From Lentzea sp. NBRC 102530 (GTDB lineage: Bacteria; Actinomycetota; Actinomycetes; Mycobacteriales; Pseudonocardiaceae), in contig NZ_BSTF01000013.1 in NCBI RefSeq assembly GCF_030269365.1, positions 62,001-126,000 of the forward strand: a stretch of 64,000 bases of DNA, read 5' to 3'. This document shows, in pieces, positions 23,781 to 33,316 of this stretch. Under the pieces are notes generated by a model. The model had not been told where the DNA came from, made no database searches, and worked only from the letters and a program-made list of their open reading frames with translations. Both the position numbers and the translations under genes were made by a program. Each line of letters opens with the position of its first letter. Position 1 is the stretch's first letter.

Positions 23781-26498
23781 TCACGCCTCGGGCAGAGCCG
23801 CGAGCAGCTCCCGGACCTCGGCCGCCTCCGGCCGGTCGAGCCGCTCGTAGACGGCGAGCGCCTCGGTGAGCAGTTCCGCGGCGGTGGCGGGTTCTCCCGC
23901 GGTGGTGCTGAGCTTCGCCAGGCGGACGAGTCCGCTCGCGATGTGGAGGTGGTGGTTCATCCTCCGCAGCACCGCGATGCCCGCGCGGTAGTGCTCCGCG
24001 GCCTCCCGGTACCGGCCCAGGTCCGCGTAGATGTCCGCGATCGACTCGATGTTGTTCGACTCGGGCATGGCCGGCTCGCCACCCTGCGAGATCTCGGCGA
24101 ACAGCGCCTGCGCCTGCAGGCAGAGCTCCAGCGCGCGGTCCAGCCGGCCGACCTGGTGGTGGGCCCTGCCGTACGCCCCGACGAAGCACGCCCGCTGGTA
24201 CGCGTCCAGTTCGGCGATCCTCGGGTACAGCGAGTCCAGCAGCCGCAGAGCGCGATCGGGCTGCCCCGTCTCCTCGTAGACGTGCGCCAGGCCGCGCGAG
24301 ACGTCCGCCTGCCCGTTGACGTTGCCCATCTCCTGCTCGCACCGGAGGGCGGCGCGGAGGTGGACCTCGGCCTCGGGGTAGTCCTGCTTGGAGATGTTGA
24401 CCCCGGCGAGCGCCCGGTGCATGCGCTTCACGCCGAACACGTCGTCCCGTCGTCGCGCGGCCTCCAGCCCGAGCAGTTCCGCCGCCTCGATCTCGGTCAG
24501 CAACACCTCGCGCAGCATCGTCAGGTGCATCGTGTAGGCGAGCCGCCAGACGAGGTCGTCCGCACCCGCCGCCGCCATGTCGCGCAGGACTCCCAGCAAC
24601 ACCCGGTGCTCGCGGAGGATCCACTGCCTCGCCGACGGCACGTCCGGCACGGGCAGGACGACGGCCTCCGGTGACGGTGGCGCGAGCGGCGTCCAGACGA
24701 CGCGGGGCTCCGCGCACCGGTTCGCGGCCAGGGCGGTGTGCAGGTAGTGGTCGAACATCCGCCGCTGAGCCGCGGTCTGCTGTTCCCCCGGCAGTTCGGC
24801 GAAACGCGCGGCGGCGTAGTCGCGGAGCAGGTCGTGCAGCGCGAACCGGCCCGTGCCGGTGCGGGCGACGAGACTGCCCGCGACCAGTTCGTCCAGCGCG
24901 CGCCGTGCTGTGGTGGGCGGCACCGCGGCGAGGCTCGCGGCGGCGTCCGCGGTGAAGTCCGGACCGGGATGGGCTCCCAGCGTGACGAACAGCCTGGCCG
25001 CGCTCTCGCTGACGCACCGCAGCGACCAGGAGAAGACCGCGCCGACACCGGTCGCGGGGTCGTCGATGTCGAGCGCGCCCAGCCGTTCCCGCTCCAGCTC
25101 GTCCGCGAGTGCCGTGAGGGAGTCGCCGTAGGTGGCGCGGGCCGCCACGATGCCCAGCGCCAGCGGCAGACCGGCACACCGCCTGACGAGCCTCGACACG
25201 GCGTCCCGCTCGGCCGCGACCCGTGCCGCGCCGATCCGCCCGGTCAGCAGGTCGGTCGCCACCTGCTCGTCCATCACGTCGAGCGCGACGGCCTGGGCGC
25301 CCTCCCGCACGACGAGCCCGCTCAGCCGGTTGCGGCTGGTGACCAGCACCAGGCTCCCGCCGCCGCCGGGCAGCAGCGGACGCACCTGCTCGACGTTCCG
25401 CGCGTTGTCGAGCAGCACCAGGACCCGGCGCTGCGCCAGCAGGGACCGGTACGCCGCGATCACGGCGTCGTCGGACCTCGGCAGTCCCTGCGCGGGCACG
25501 CCGAGCGCCACGAGGAAGTCGCGCGCCGCCGCGACCGGGTCGAGCGGCTCGGCGCGCAGGTCGAACCCGCGCAGGTTCACGTACAGCTGGCCGTCGGGAA
25601 AGCGGTCGGCCAGCTGGTGCGCCCACCGCACGGCGAGCACCGTCTTCCCGACCCCGCCGATGCCGTTGATGGCGGAGATCAGCACCGGTTCGCCCGGCCG
25701 TGCCCTGAGCATCTCGGTCAGCTGGCCGAGTTCGGCTTCCCGGCCGACGAAGTGCGGGTGCACCGGCGGGAGCTGGCGCGGCACCAGCACCGTGGCCGAG
25801 ACGTCGCCGGCGAGCACCTGCTCCTGCGCCTGCCGCAACCGCGGGCCGGGATCGGCACCGAGTTCGTCGGCGAGGAGCGTGCGGATCTCCTGGTAGGCCG
25901 CGAGCGCCTCCGCCTGCCGGCCCGTGCGGTGCAGGGCGAGCATCAACTGCGCCCAGAACGTCTCGCGCAACGGGTGTTCCCTGACCAGCGACCGCAGCTC
26001 CGGCACCAGCACGTCGGTGGAGCGGGCGAGATCGGCGTCGATCCGGCGTTCCAGGGCGAGGACGTGCTCCTCGACGAGCCTCGGCACGTCCTCGGCGTGC
26101 AGCGAGTCGGACCTGACGTTCGCGAGCACCGGACCCCGCCACAGCTCCAGCGCCGCACCGTGCGCCCCCTGCGCCGCGAGCAGCCGGAACCGCAGGAGGT
26201 CGAGCTGCTCCGGCGCGACCTCGGCCTGGTACCCGCGCGTCGACGTCCGGACGCAGTTGGCCTCCCCCAACGACTGCCGCAGCCGCAGCACGACCGTCTG
26301 CAGCGTCTTGTGCGCGCGGTCGGGGTCGGGCGGAGCACCGTCCCAGACCCGCTCGACCAGTTCGTCGACCGGCACGAACTCGTTGGGGCGCAACAGGAGC
26401 GTGGCGAGCAGCACCCGACCGCGACCGGCCGGGACAGCGACCGGCGCACCGTTGCGGAGCACCTCCAACGGCCCGAGAACTCGGTACTCGACGATCAC
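23781..26498 (-). CDS. AfsR/SARP-type regulator, paralogue 2 (BTAD-NTPase-TPR)
   Basis: A 905-residue protein with the same architecture and strong similarity to paralogue 1 throughout: the identical opening IVEYRVLGPLEVL, RPNEFVPVDEL, P-loop NGIGGVGKTVLA, LLDNARNVEQVRPLLPGG, and TPR repeats at the C-terminus. Paralogues 1 and 2 are the recent duplicates; paralogue 3 is more distant. The GTG at 26498 is set by homology with paralogue 1. It begins 10 bases after the stop of paralogue 3, and that stop codon is part of its own putative -10 box. Confidence 0.92.
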   Translation of the reverse strand: MIVEYRVLGPLEVLRNGAPVAVPAGRGRVLLATLLLRPNEFVPVDELVERVWDGAPPDPDRAHKTLQTVVLRLRQSLGEANCVRTSTRGYQAEVAPEQLDLLRFRLLAAQGAHGAALELWRGPVLANVRSDSLHAEDVPRLVEEHVLALERRIDADLARSTDVLVPELRSLVREHPLRETFWAQLMLALHRTGRQAEALAAYQEIRTLLADELGADPGPRLRQAQEQVLAGDVSATVLVPRQLPPVHPHFVGREAELGQLTEMLRARPGEPVLISAINGIGGVGKTVLAVRWAHQLADRFPDGQLYVNLRGFDLRAEPLDPVAAARDFLVALGVPAQGLPRSDDAVIAAYRSLLAQRRVLVLLDNARNVEQVRPLLPGGGGSLVLVTSRNRLSGLVVREGAQAVALDVMDEQVATDLLTGRIGAARVAAERDAVSRLVRRCAGLPLALGIVAARATYGDSLTALADELERERLGALDIDDPATGVGAVFSWSLRCVSESAARLFVTLGAHPGPDFTADAAASLAAVPPTTARRALDELVAGSLVARTGTGRFALHDLLRDYAAARFAELPGEQQTAAQRRMFDHYLHTALAANRCAEPRVVWTPLAPPSPEAVVLPVPDVPSARQWILREHRVLLGVLRDMAAAGADDLVWRLAYTMHLTMLREVLLTEIEAAELLGLEAARRRDDVFGVKRMHRALAGVNISKQDYPEAEVHLRAALRCEQEMGNVNGQADVSRGLAHVYEETGQPDRALRLLDSLYPRIAELDAYQRACFVGAYGRAHHQVGRLDRALELCLQAQALFAEISQGGEPAMPESNNIESIADIYADLGRYREAAEHYRAGIAVLRRMNHHLHIASGLVRLAKLSTTAGEPATAAELLTEALAVYERLDRPEAAEVRELLAALPEA

Positions 26499-26505
26499 GA
26501 CGGCG

Positions 26506-26511
26506 AGTCTA
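26506..26511 (-). promoter_or_regulatory. -10 box of AfsR-like paralogue 2, overlapping a stop codon
   Basis: TAGACT on the minus strand, 7 bases before the GTG at 26498. Its first three bases are the TAG stop of the upstream paralogue 3. Confidence 0.45.
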
Positions 26512-29500
26512 GGTGCGTTCGGGCACACCGCACGCGCGACGAAGGGCGACAGCCTGCGCCTGCGCTTCCCCGGCACCGGCCACGTCCCCCGCGGCGCGGC
26601 GCACGACGGCCAGCGCGTCGAGCGACCGCGCCTCGTTGAGGCGCTGGTGGTAGTGCCGGTGCTGGGCGACGGCGTCCTCCGCGTGCCGAAGCGCCTCCTC
26701 GACCTCACCCCGGGCGAGGTGCAGCAACGCGCGCTCCTGCGCTTCGTCACCCAGGCACAACCCGGCTCCGGTGCCCGAACCCGCGCGCATCTGGTCCAGG
26801 TGATGCGCCGCCCGTTCGAGATCGCCGAGGTTGCGGTGAGCCCGCGCGGCCACGAAGTTGGCCTCGGCCGTGTTCTGGAGCACGTCGACCTGGGAGGCGG
26901 CTTCGAGCAGGATGCGCGCTACGGCCAGCGCGTCCTCGTGGTCGCCGGCGTGGTTCAACAGGTCGGCCATCAGCTCCCAGGCATCGCTCTGCTCCTCGAA
27001 GCTGGACCGCGCCCGCAACCCTTCGAGCACGTCGAGCATGATGTCGAACGCCTCGTCGGCCAGCTCGAGGTGCAGCTTCGCCCTCGCCACGGCGATGGTG
27101 CCGATCGTGATCGGCTGGGGGTTCCCCAGCTCGGCCTGCAACGCCCGGTGGTCCTCGTGGTTGGCGATGGCCTCGGGCAACCTGCCCAGCTCGGCCAGGA
27201 CACCGGTCAGCGACGCGCGCACGTGCACCTTCACCGCGGCTGAACCGGCGAGTTCCAGGGCCCTGAGCAACGCCTGCTCCGTACCGGGGAGATCGGGCCG
27301 CTGGAACAGCGCGGAAGCGATGTTGAGCAGGGCGACCGCCTGACCTTCCCGATCGCCCATCCGCTCGTGGATCTCCAGGGCCTGTCGCTGGTGGTGGAGC
27401 CCGTCCCCGCCGGTCATGCGGGACAGCCCGCCCAGGAGCTTGTGCGCGGTCGCCTGCGCTTTCAGCCCGCCGGTCCGGATGCTCAGTTCGAGCGCCACGT
27501 CCGTGAGTTCCCGGACCCGGTCGAGATTGCCCTGGTACATGTGGAAGATCGCGTGGGACAGGTTCGCGTCGGCGATCAGCTCGTCCTCGCCGGAGGCCTG
27601 GGCGGAACGGTCCCGGACCTCGCACAGCGGCTGCCAGTTCGTCAGGTCGCTGAGCTCGTAGCAGTACGCGCTGAGCACGGCGCCGATCTGGTTGGCGGGC
27701 CAGTGCTCGCCGCGCTCGGCCGCCAGCACCACCGTCGAGAACAGGTTCTGGTACTCGGCGGCCATCCACGCGTAGGCCTCTTCGGACGTCTTCAACACGA
27801 CGCCGGGCAACTGGGTCGTGGTGGTCCGGAGCGGGAACCGGCGCTGGTCGGGGAACAACAGCTCGCCTGCGTCGTCGGTCATGCGGCGGTAGAAGTCGTA
27901 CAGCCTGGTGAGGGCCTCCCCGGCCTCGTCCCGGGCGCACTTCGCGTGGGCGTACACGCGCAGCAGGTCGTGCAGGGCGAAGCGGTCGCCGTGGCCTTCC
28001 ACGAGGTGCACGGCGACGAGCAGGTCGAGCTGCTCGCGCGCGTCGGGCAGGCCGGCGATCACGGCGGCGTCGTGCGCGGTGAAGTCGGCGCCGGGCAGCA
28101 CACCGAGCCGGCGCAGCACGCGTTGTGCCGGCTCGGGCAACGCGGCGTAGCTCTCGTCGAACACGATGCCGACCGCGGCCGCCGGATCGCCGGGCACCGC
28201 CAGCTCACCGAGCCGGTCCGCGCCGAGCCGCGCGACCTTGCGCGTGATGGTCATGTCCTCCTGGGCGCGCAGGTCCGCCGCCGCGATGCGCAACGCCAGC
28301 GGCAACCCTCCGCACAACCGCACGAGCGCGGCCGCCGCCTCCTTCTCCGCGTGCACCTTCTGCACGCCGAGGACGCGTTCGAGCAACCGCATGCCGCCCT
28401 CGTCGGTGAGCGTCGGCAGCCGCACGAGGTCGGCGTCGTTGAGCGTGAGCCCGCGCAGGTCGCCCCTGCTCGTGACGATCGTCAGCGCCCCGGCCGACGC
28501 GGGCAGCAACGGCCGCACCTGCTCGGCACTGGCCGCGTTGTCCAGCAACAGCAACAACTTCCGGTCCGCCACGAGCGACCGGTACAGCGCGACCTGCTCG
28601 TCGAGGCTGCCCGAGGCGTTGTCGACGCCGAGCCCCTTCAGCACGAGCATCAGCGCTTCCTGCGGCGCCATCGCACGCACCTGGTCCTGGCCGCGCAGGT
28701 TGACGAAGATCTGCCCGTCCTCGAACCGCCGCGCGATCCGGTGCGCCCAGTGGACGGCGAGCGAGGTCTTGCCGACACCTCCGGTCCCGGAGATGACGAC
28801 GACCCGTGCCTCGCTGGCGGCGAGCCGTTCGACGTCCCGCTCCCGCCCCGCGAACGTGGCGAGGTCCGGCGGCAACTGCCGGGGCGTGACCCGCTTCTCC
28901 TGGGGCGCCGCGACCTCGCCGCGCAGGATCTGGTCGTGCAGCGCGCTCAGCTCGGGCGTCGGGTCGATCCCCAGTTCGTCCGCGAGCATCTCGCTGACCT
29001 GCCGGTAGGCGGCCAACGCCCCCGCCTGGCGCCCGGACCGGTACAACGCCAGCATGAGCTGGTGCCAGAACCGGTCGCGCAACGGGTGCTCGCGCGTGAG
29101 CTCCTGCAGCTCCGGCACCAGTTCGACCGACCGACCGGCGGCCAGATCGGCCTCGATCCGCTTCTCGACCGCCGCGAGCCGTTCCTCCACCAGCAACGGC
29201 ACCTCGTCGCGGTGCAACGACTCGGAGGTCACGTCGGCGAGCACCGGTCCCCGCCAGAGTGCGAGCGCGGCCGCGAACTCCTCGCGTTCGACGAGCCGGC
29301 GGAACCTCGCGAGGTCGAGCTGCTCCGGCTCGATCCGGACGAGGTACCCACCCCGTTCGGTGTGCACGCAGTTCGCCTCGCCCAGCGCCTGCCGCAGCCT
29401 GGTCACGACCATCTGCAACGTCTTGTGCGCCCGGTCCAGATCCGGTGGCTCCCCGTCCCAGATCCGCTCGACCAGTTCGTCCACCGACACGAACCGGTTG

Positions 29501-29613
29501 GCGCGCAACAGAAGTGTGGCGAGCAGAACTCGTCCCCGCCCCGCGGGCACCGCCACGGGCGTCCCGTCGAGAACGACTTCCAACGGCCCCAGCACCCGGT
29601 ACTCAGCCCTCAC
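26509..29613 (-). CDS. AfsR/SARP-type regulator, paralogue 3 (BTAD-NTPase-TPR)
   Basis: A 1034-residue protein with the same domain order but longer. It has the winged helix (AEYRVLGPLEVVLDG), BTAD, the P-loop GTGGVGKTSLAVHWAH, LLLLLDNAASAEQ and VTSRGDLRGL, then an extended TPR region about 130 residues longer than in the other two. The DNA-binding half is very similar to the paralogues while the C-terminal sensor half has diverged, suggesting a shared or overlapping DNA target with different inputs. GTG 29613 is chosen by alignment with its sisters and has TAGACT upstream at 29622-29627. It is probably the first gene of the three-gene array. Confidence 0.92.
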   Translation of the reverse strand: MRAEYRVLGPLEVVLDGTPVAVPAGRGRVLLATLLLRANRFVSVDELVERIWDGEPPDLDRAHKTLQMVVTRLRQALGEANCVHTERGGYLVRIEPEQLDLARFRRLVEREEFAAALALWRGPVLADVTSESLHRDEVPLLVEERLAAVEKRIEADLAAGRSVELVPELQELTREHPLRDRFWHQLMLALYRSGRQAGALAAYRQVSEMLADELGIDPTPELSALHDQILRGEVAAPQEKRVTPRQLPPDLATFAGRERDVERLAASEARVVVISGTGGVGKTSLAVHWAHRIARRFEDGQIFVNLRGQDQVRAMAPQEALMLVLKGLGVDNASGSLDEQVALYRSLVADRKLLLLLDNAASAEQVRPLLPASAGALTIVTSRGDLRGLTLNDADLVRLPTLTDEGGMRLLERVLGVQKVHAEKEAAAALVRLCGGLPLALRIAAADLRAQEDMTITRKVARLGADRLGELAVPGDPAAAVGIVFDESYAALPEPAQRVLRRLGVLPGADFTAHDAAVIAGLPDAREQLDLLVAVHLVEGHGDRFALHDLLRVYAHAKCARDEAGEALTRLYDFYRRMTDDAGELLFPDQRRFPLRTTTTQLPGVVLKTSEEAYAWMAAEYQNLFSTVVLAAERGEHWPANQIGAVLSAYCYELSDLTNWQPLCEVRDRSAQASGEDELIADANLSHAIFHMYQGNLDRVRELTDVALELSIRTGGLKAQATAHKLLGGLSRMTGGDGLHHQRQALEIHERMGDREGQAVALLNIASALFQRPDLPGTEQALLRALELAGSAAVKVHVRASLTGVLAELGRLPEAIANHEDHRALQAELGNPQPITIGTIAVARAKLHLELADEAFDIMLDVLEGLRARSSFEEQSDAWELMADLLNHAGDHEDALAVARILLEAASQVDVLQNTAEANFVAARAHRNLGDLERAAHHLDQMRAGSGTGAGLCLGDEAQERALLHLARGEVEEALRHAEDAVAQHRHYHQRLNEARSLDALAVVRRAAGDVAGAGEAQAQAVALRRACGVPERT

Positions 29614-29621
29614 GGTGCAGA

Positions 29622-29627
29622 AGTCTA
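29622..29627 (-). promoter_or_regulatory. -10 box of AfsR-like paralogue 3
   Basis: TAGACT on the minus strand, 8 bases before the GTG at 29613; leaderless geometry. Confidence 0.45.
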
Positions 29628-29663
29628 GGGGCGCCGCGCGGAACCGGGGTGGTGGCGGGGATC

Positions 29664-29684
29664 GGCCGGCGTCAGGTGCCGGCC
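29664..29684 (-). terminator. Hairpin after ychF
   Basis: GGCCGGC (29664-29670) with GCCGGCC (29678-29684) and a 7-base loop, 25 bases past the ychF stop. An alternative pairing, GTGCCGG (29677-29683) with CCGGCAC (29695-29701), is also possible. Confidence 0.5.
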
Positions 29685-29708
29685 CGTTCCCGGTCCGGCA
29701 CCCGCGGC

Positions 29709-30788
<1,080 letters not shown>

Positions 30789-30796
30789 GGGGAGCG

Positions 30797-30802
30797 AGTC
30801 TA
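30797..30802 (-). promoter_or_regulatory. -10 box of ychF
   Basis: TAGACT on the minus strand with 8 bases to the GTG at 30788, the same word and spacing class as for the three AfsR-like genes. Confidence 0.45.
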
Positions 30803-30868
30803 CGGCAGCCGACGGTCGTGTCCGATTCCCGCGAGCCAACGCCCGTTCTCGCTGGCAGGATCGTCGGC

Positions 30869-32158
30869 ATGGTCATCGACGAAGAACACGCGTACCGGGT
30901 GTGCTCCGCACGTGACGCCCGTTTCGACGGGTGCTTCATCCACGCGGTCCGCACGACCGGCATCTACTGCCGTCCGTCGTGCCCCGCGGTGACCCCGAAG
31001 CGCCGCAACAGCCGTTTCTTCCTGACGGCGGCCGCCGCCCAGTCCGCGGGCTTCCGCGCCTGCCGCCGCTGCCTGCCCGACGCCGTCCCCGGCTCACCGG
31101 AGTGGAACCTCCGCGCCGACCTCGCGGGCAGGGCGATGCGCCTGATCAGCGACGGCGTCGTGGAACGCGACGGCGTGACGGGCCTGGCGTCCAGGCTCGG
31201 CTACTCCGAACGCCACCTGACCCGCGTCCTCACCGCCGAACTGGGCGCGGGCCCGCTCGCCCTGGCCCGCGCGCACCGGGCCCACGCGGCCCGCCTGCTG
31301 ATCGAGACGACGGAACTCCCGTTCGCCGACATCGCGTTCGCCGCGGGCTTCGCCTCGGTGCGCCAGTTCAACGACACGATCCGCATGGTCTTCGCCTCCA
31401 CCCCGTCCGACATGCGGGGCCGGGGCAAGGCGCCGATCGGCACGCCGGGCCGCATCGTCCTGCGCCTGCCGTACCGCTCGCCGTTCGACGCCGAGGGCCT
31501 CCTGCTGCACTTCCGCGCCCACGCGCTCCCCGGCGTCGAGGAGGTCACCGCCGACTCCTACGCGCGAACGCTGGCCCTGCCCCACGGCGAGGCGACGGTC
31601 CGCCTGACGTTCCCCGCGGACCACGTCCTGTGCTCCCTGCGCCTCGCCGACATGAGGGACCTGGGCGCGGCGGTGGCCCGCGTCCGCCGCCTGCTCGACC
31701 TCGACGCCGACCCGGTCGCCGTGGACACGTTCCTGGGCGCTGACCCGACCATCGGCCCGCTGGTCAGGGCCACCCCGGGCATCCGCGTGCCGGGCAGCGT
31801 CGACGGCGCCGAAACCCTCCTGCGCCTCGTGGCGCCGTTCGCCGGCGTCCCGCTCCGGATCCCGGACGGCACCCTCACCCACCTCTACTCGGCGGCCGAC
31901 CACCCCCTGACCGAGGCCCTGACCACCGGCGAACTCGCCGTGGACGTGGGCAGGACCCTCGAAGACCTGACCGAAGAACTCACCACCGTCGCAGGCGCCG
32001 AAGTGGCCGACGAGGTGGCCATGCGGGTCCTGGGCGCCCCGGACGTCCCGGCACTCCCCGCCTCGGCACGGCACCTGGCCGCCGAGTCCCAGAACTGGCG
32101 CCCGTGGCGTTCGTACGCGGCAGCACACCTGACGAGGAAGGCAGCAACATCATCATGA
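30869..32158 (+). CDS. Ada-AlkA fusion with a reduced glycosylase domain
   Basis: A 429-residue fusion. Residues 1-80 are the Ada zinc domain with all four ligand/acceptor Cys (IYCRPSCPA and FRACRRCLPD), which accepts methyl groups from phosphotriesters. An AraC-type helix-turn-helix follows (GVTGLASRLGYSERHLTRVL; FADIAFAAGFASVRQF), then AlkA_N. The final HhH-GPD glycosylase part is abnormal. The LGQQ-type loop after VDG is missing. The helix-hairpin-helix LPGIGPWTA is reduced to VAGAEVADE. The segment that should carry the catalytic Asp reads PALPASARH, while the downstream WRPWRSYAAAHL is intact. It therefore likely regulates and demethylates but lacks base-excision activity. Its stop overlaps the ogt start. 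Confidence 0.85.
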   Translation: MVIDEEHAYRVCSARDARFDGCFIHAVRTTGIYCRPSCPAVTPKRRNSRFFLTAAAAQSAGFRACRRCLPDAVPGSPEWNLRADLAGRAMRLISDGVVERDGVTGLASRLGYSERHLTRVLTAELGAGPLALARAHRAHAARLLIETTELPFADIAFAAGFASVRQFNDTIRMVFASTPSDMRGRGKAPIGTPGRIVLRLPYRSPFDAEGLLLHFRAHALPGVEEVTADSYARTLALPHGEATVRLTFPADHVLCSLRLADMRDLGAAVARVRRLLDLDADPVAVDTFLGADPTIGPLVRATPGIRVPGSVDGAETLLRLVAPFAGVPLRIPDGTLTHLYSAADHPLTEALTTGELAVDVGRTLEDLTEELTTVAGAEVADEVAMRVLGAPDVPALPASARHLAAESQNWRPWRSYAAAHLTRKAATSS

Positions 32159-32652
32159 CCGTCGCCCACGCGTCCACAGTGGACACCCCAGCGGGCCCGT
32201 TCACCGCGATCGTCGCCCCCGACGGCGCGGTCCTGGCCAGCGGCTGGACCGCCGACCTCGCCCTGCTGACGCCCCAGATCCACGCCACCCTGATGCCGTC
32301 GGAGATCACCCAGCGCCCGGACCTCGGCGACGTCACCAAGGCGGCGATCGCCTACCACGAGGGCGACCTCACGGCGATCGACGGCATCCCGGTCCGCCAG
32401 AAGTCGGGCCCGTTCCTCCAGCACGCCTGGGACGTCCTGCGCACCGTCCGCCCCGGCGAACCGGTCACCTACTCCGAGTACGCGCGACTCTCCGGCCGCC
32501 CGGCCGCGATCCGGGCGGCGGCCTCGGCCTGCGCCCGCAACTCGGCGGCCCTCTACGTCCCCTGCCACCGGGTGATCCGCCTGGGCGGCGACCTGGGCGG
32601 CTTCCGCTGGGGCCTCGACGTCAAGCGCTGGCTGCTGGCCCACGAGAACTAA
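32155..32652 (+). CDS. ogt: Methylated-DNA-protein-cysteine methyltransferase
   Basis: A 165-residue protein that directly removes O6-alkyl groups from guanine. The acceptor motif YVPCHRVI lies near residue 137, followed by GLDVKRWLLAHE with the active-site Glu-type end. The N-terminal half is the usual RNase H-like domain. ATG 32155 overlaps the Ada-AlkA stop (ATGA), making a two-gene alkylation-response operon. If the Ada part is an activator, it controls both. Confidence 0.95.
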   Translation: MTVAHASTVDTPAGPFTAIVAPDGAVLASGWTADLALLTPQIHATLMPSEITQRPDLGDVTKAAIAYHEGDLTAIDGIPVRQKSGPFLQHAWDVLRTVRPGEPVTYSEYARLSGRPAAIRAAASACARNSAALYVPCHRVIRLGGDLGGFRWGLDVKRWLLAHEN

Positions 32653-33203
32653 CCGACGAGGTTGATCTCCGGCGGCCCGCCGATGGTCACCAGGTCCGTG
32701 CCACACCGCGCGCACGGCCTGGTGATCGGCCACACGAGGTTCGTCTGCACGGACTGCTCACCGCCGTACCAGTCGGCCACGCCCGCGTCACGGCACGTGT
32801 GGCAGCCGACGCGGTAGTAGAACCGGACCCACGGACCGGCCCCCAGCTCACCGGTCTGCGCCGCCGGACGCTCGACGTCGGTGAACGGCGACCACCAGAA
32901 GGACAACCGGCAGCGCAACGTCCGGTCGGCACCGTCACCGGCCGAGTCGAAGCCGGTGACGCGGATGGGCGCCGGGTGGGTACCCGGCCGGATCCCGGTC
33001 TGCCCGGCCTGCCCGGTCTGCCACTCCAGCGGTGCCTGGGACGAGTGGCACACGCCGTGCTCCGCACCGTGCCGCAGGCTGACGGTCCGGCCCGCCCGGC
33101 GGCACACGAAGCAGTCGTGCGAGTACTCCACCTTGTTCGACCACCCGAAGTGGGCGGCCTCGGTGACCGTGACGCGCGCGGTGATTTCCACGTGGGACAG
33201 CAC
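32649..33203 (-). CDS. Cys-rich protein of unknown function (three CxxC motifs)
   Basis: A 184-residue protein starting at GTG. It carries CFVC near residue 33, a lone Cys in HGVCHSS, CHTC near 148 and CARC near 170: zinc-ribbon-like pairs separated by about 90 residues rich in Trp, Arg and aromatic strand-like segments (RLSFWWSPF; GPWVRFYYRVG). No signal peptide or membrane segment. I do not recognise the family. The pairs suggest one or two structural zinc sites. It lies 110 bases downstream of sbcC on the same strand, with a strongly structured intergenic RNA between them, and converges on ogt with a 4-base overlap. Confidence 0.65.
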   Translation of the reverse strand: MLSHVEITARVTVTEAAHFGWSNKVEYSHDCFVCRRAGRTVSLRHGAEHGVCHSSQAPLEWQTGQAGQTGIRPGTHPAPIRVTGFDSAGDGADRTLRCRLSFWWSPFTDVERPAAQTGELGAGPWVRFYYRVGCHTCRDAGVADWYGGEQSVQTNLVWPITRPCARCGTDLVTIGGPPEINLVG

Positions 33204-33213
33204 CGGCCGAGGG

Positions 33214-33316
33214 TAGGCCCTGTCCTGCAAGTTCGTCAGGTGGGAGACACGGACGAGAGTCCCGAAGGGACCTCGGCCGCCGCTCTCGCCCGACGAGACT
33301 TGCGGGACGGGGCCTA
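33214..33316 (-). other. Structured intergenic element between sbcC and the CxxC protein
   Basis: The outer arms 33214-33231 and 33299-33316 are an 18-bp inverted repeat with only two mismatches (both G-U capable in one orientation); the outer arm begins at the sbcC stop codon. Inside, GAGAG (33255-33259) pairs with CTCTC (33283-33287), and GTCCC (33259-33263) with GGGAC (33267-33271), giving a UUCG-type capped hairpin on the minus strand. It may be a terminator for sbcC, a structured 5' leader for the next gene, or a small mobile inverted-repeat element. Confidence 0.5.

Noticed and set aside
21679..26639. Long plus-strand frames (over 600 residues) opposite the AfsR-like genes
   Set aside because: Composition is that of antisense high-GC shadow frames, and they lack start signals and domains.
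21046..29613. Regulators of a local antibiotic cluster
   Set aside because: No polyketide, peptide synthetase, terpene or tailoring genes are present on either side within the window.
31094..32128. 344-residue minus-strand frame across ada-alkA
   Set aside because: Shadow frame with Val/Gly/Arg-biased composition and no motif.
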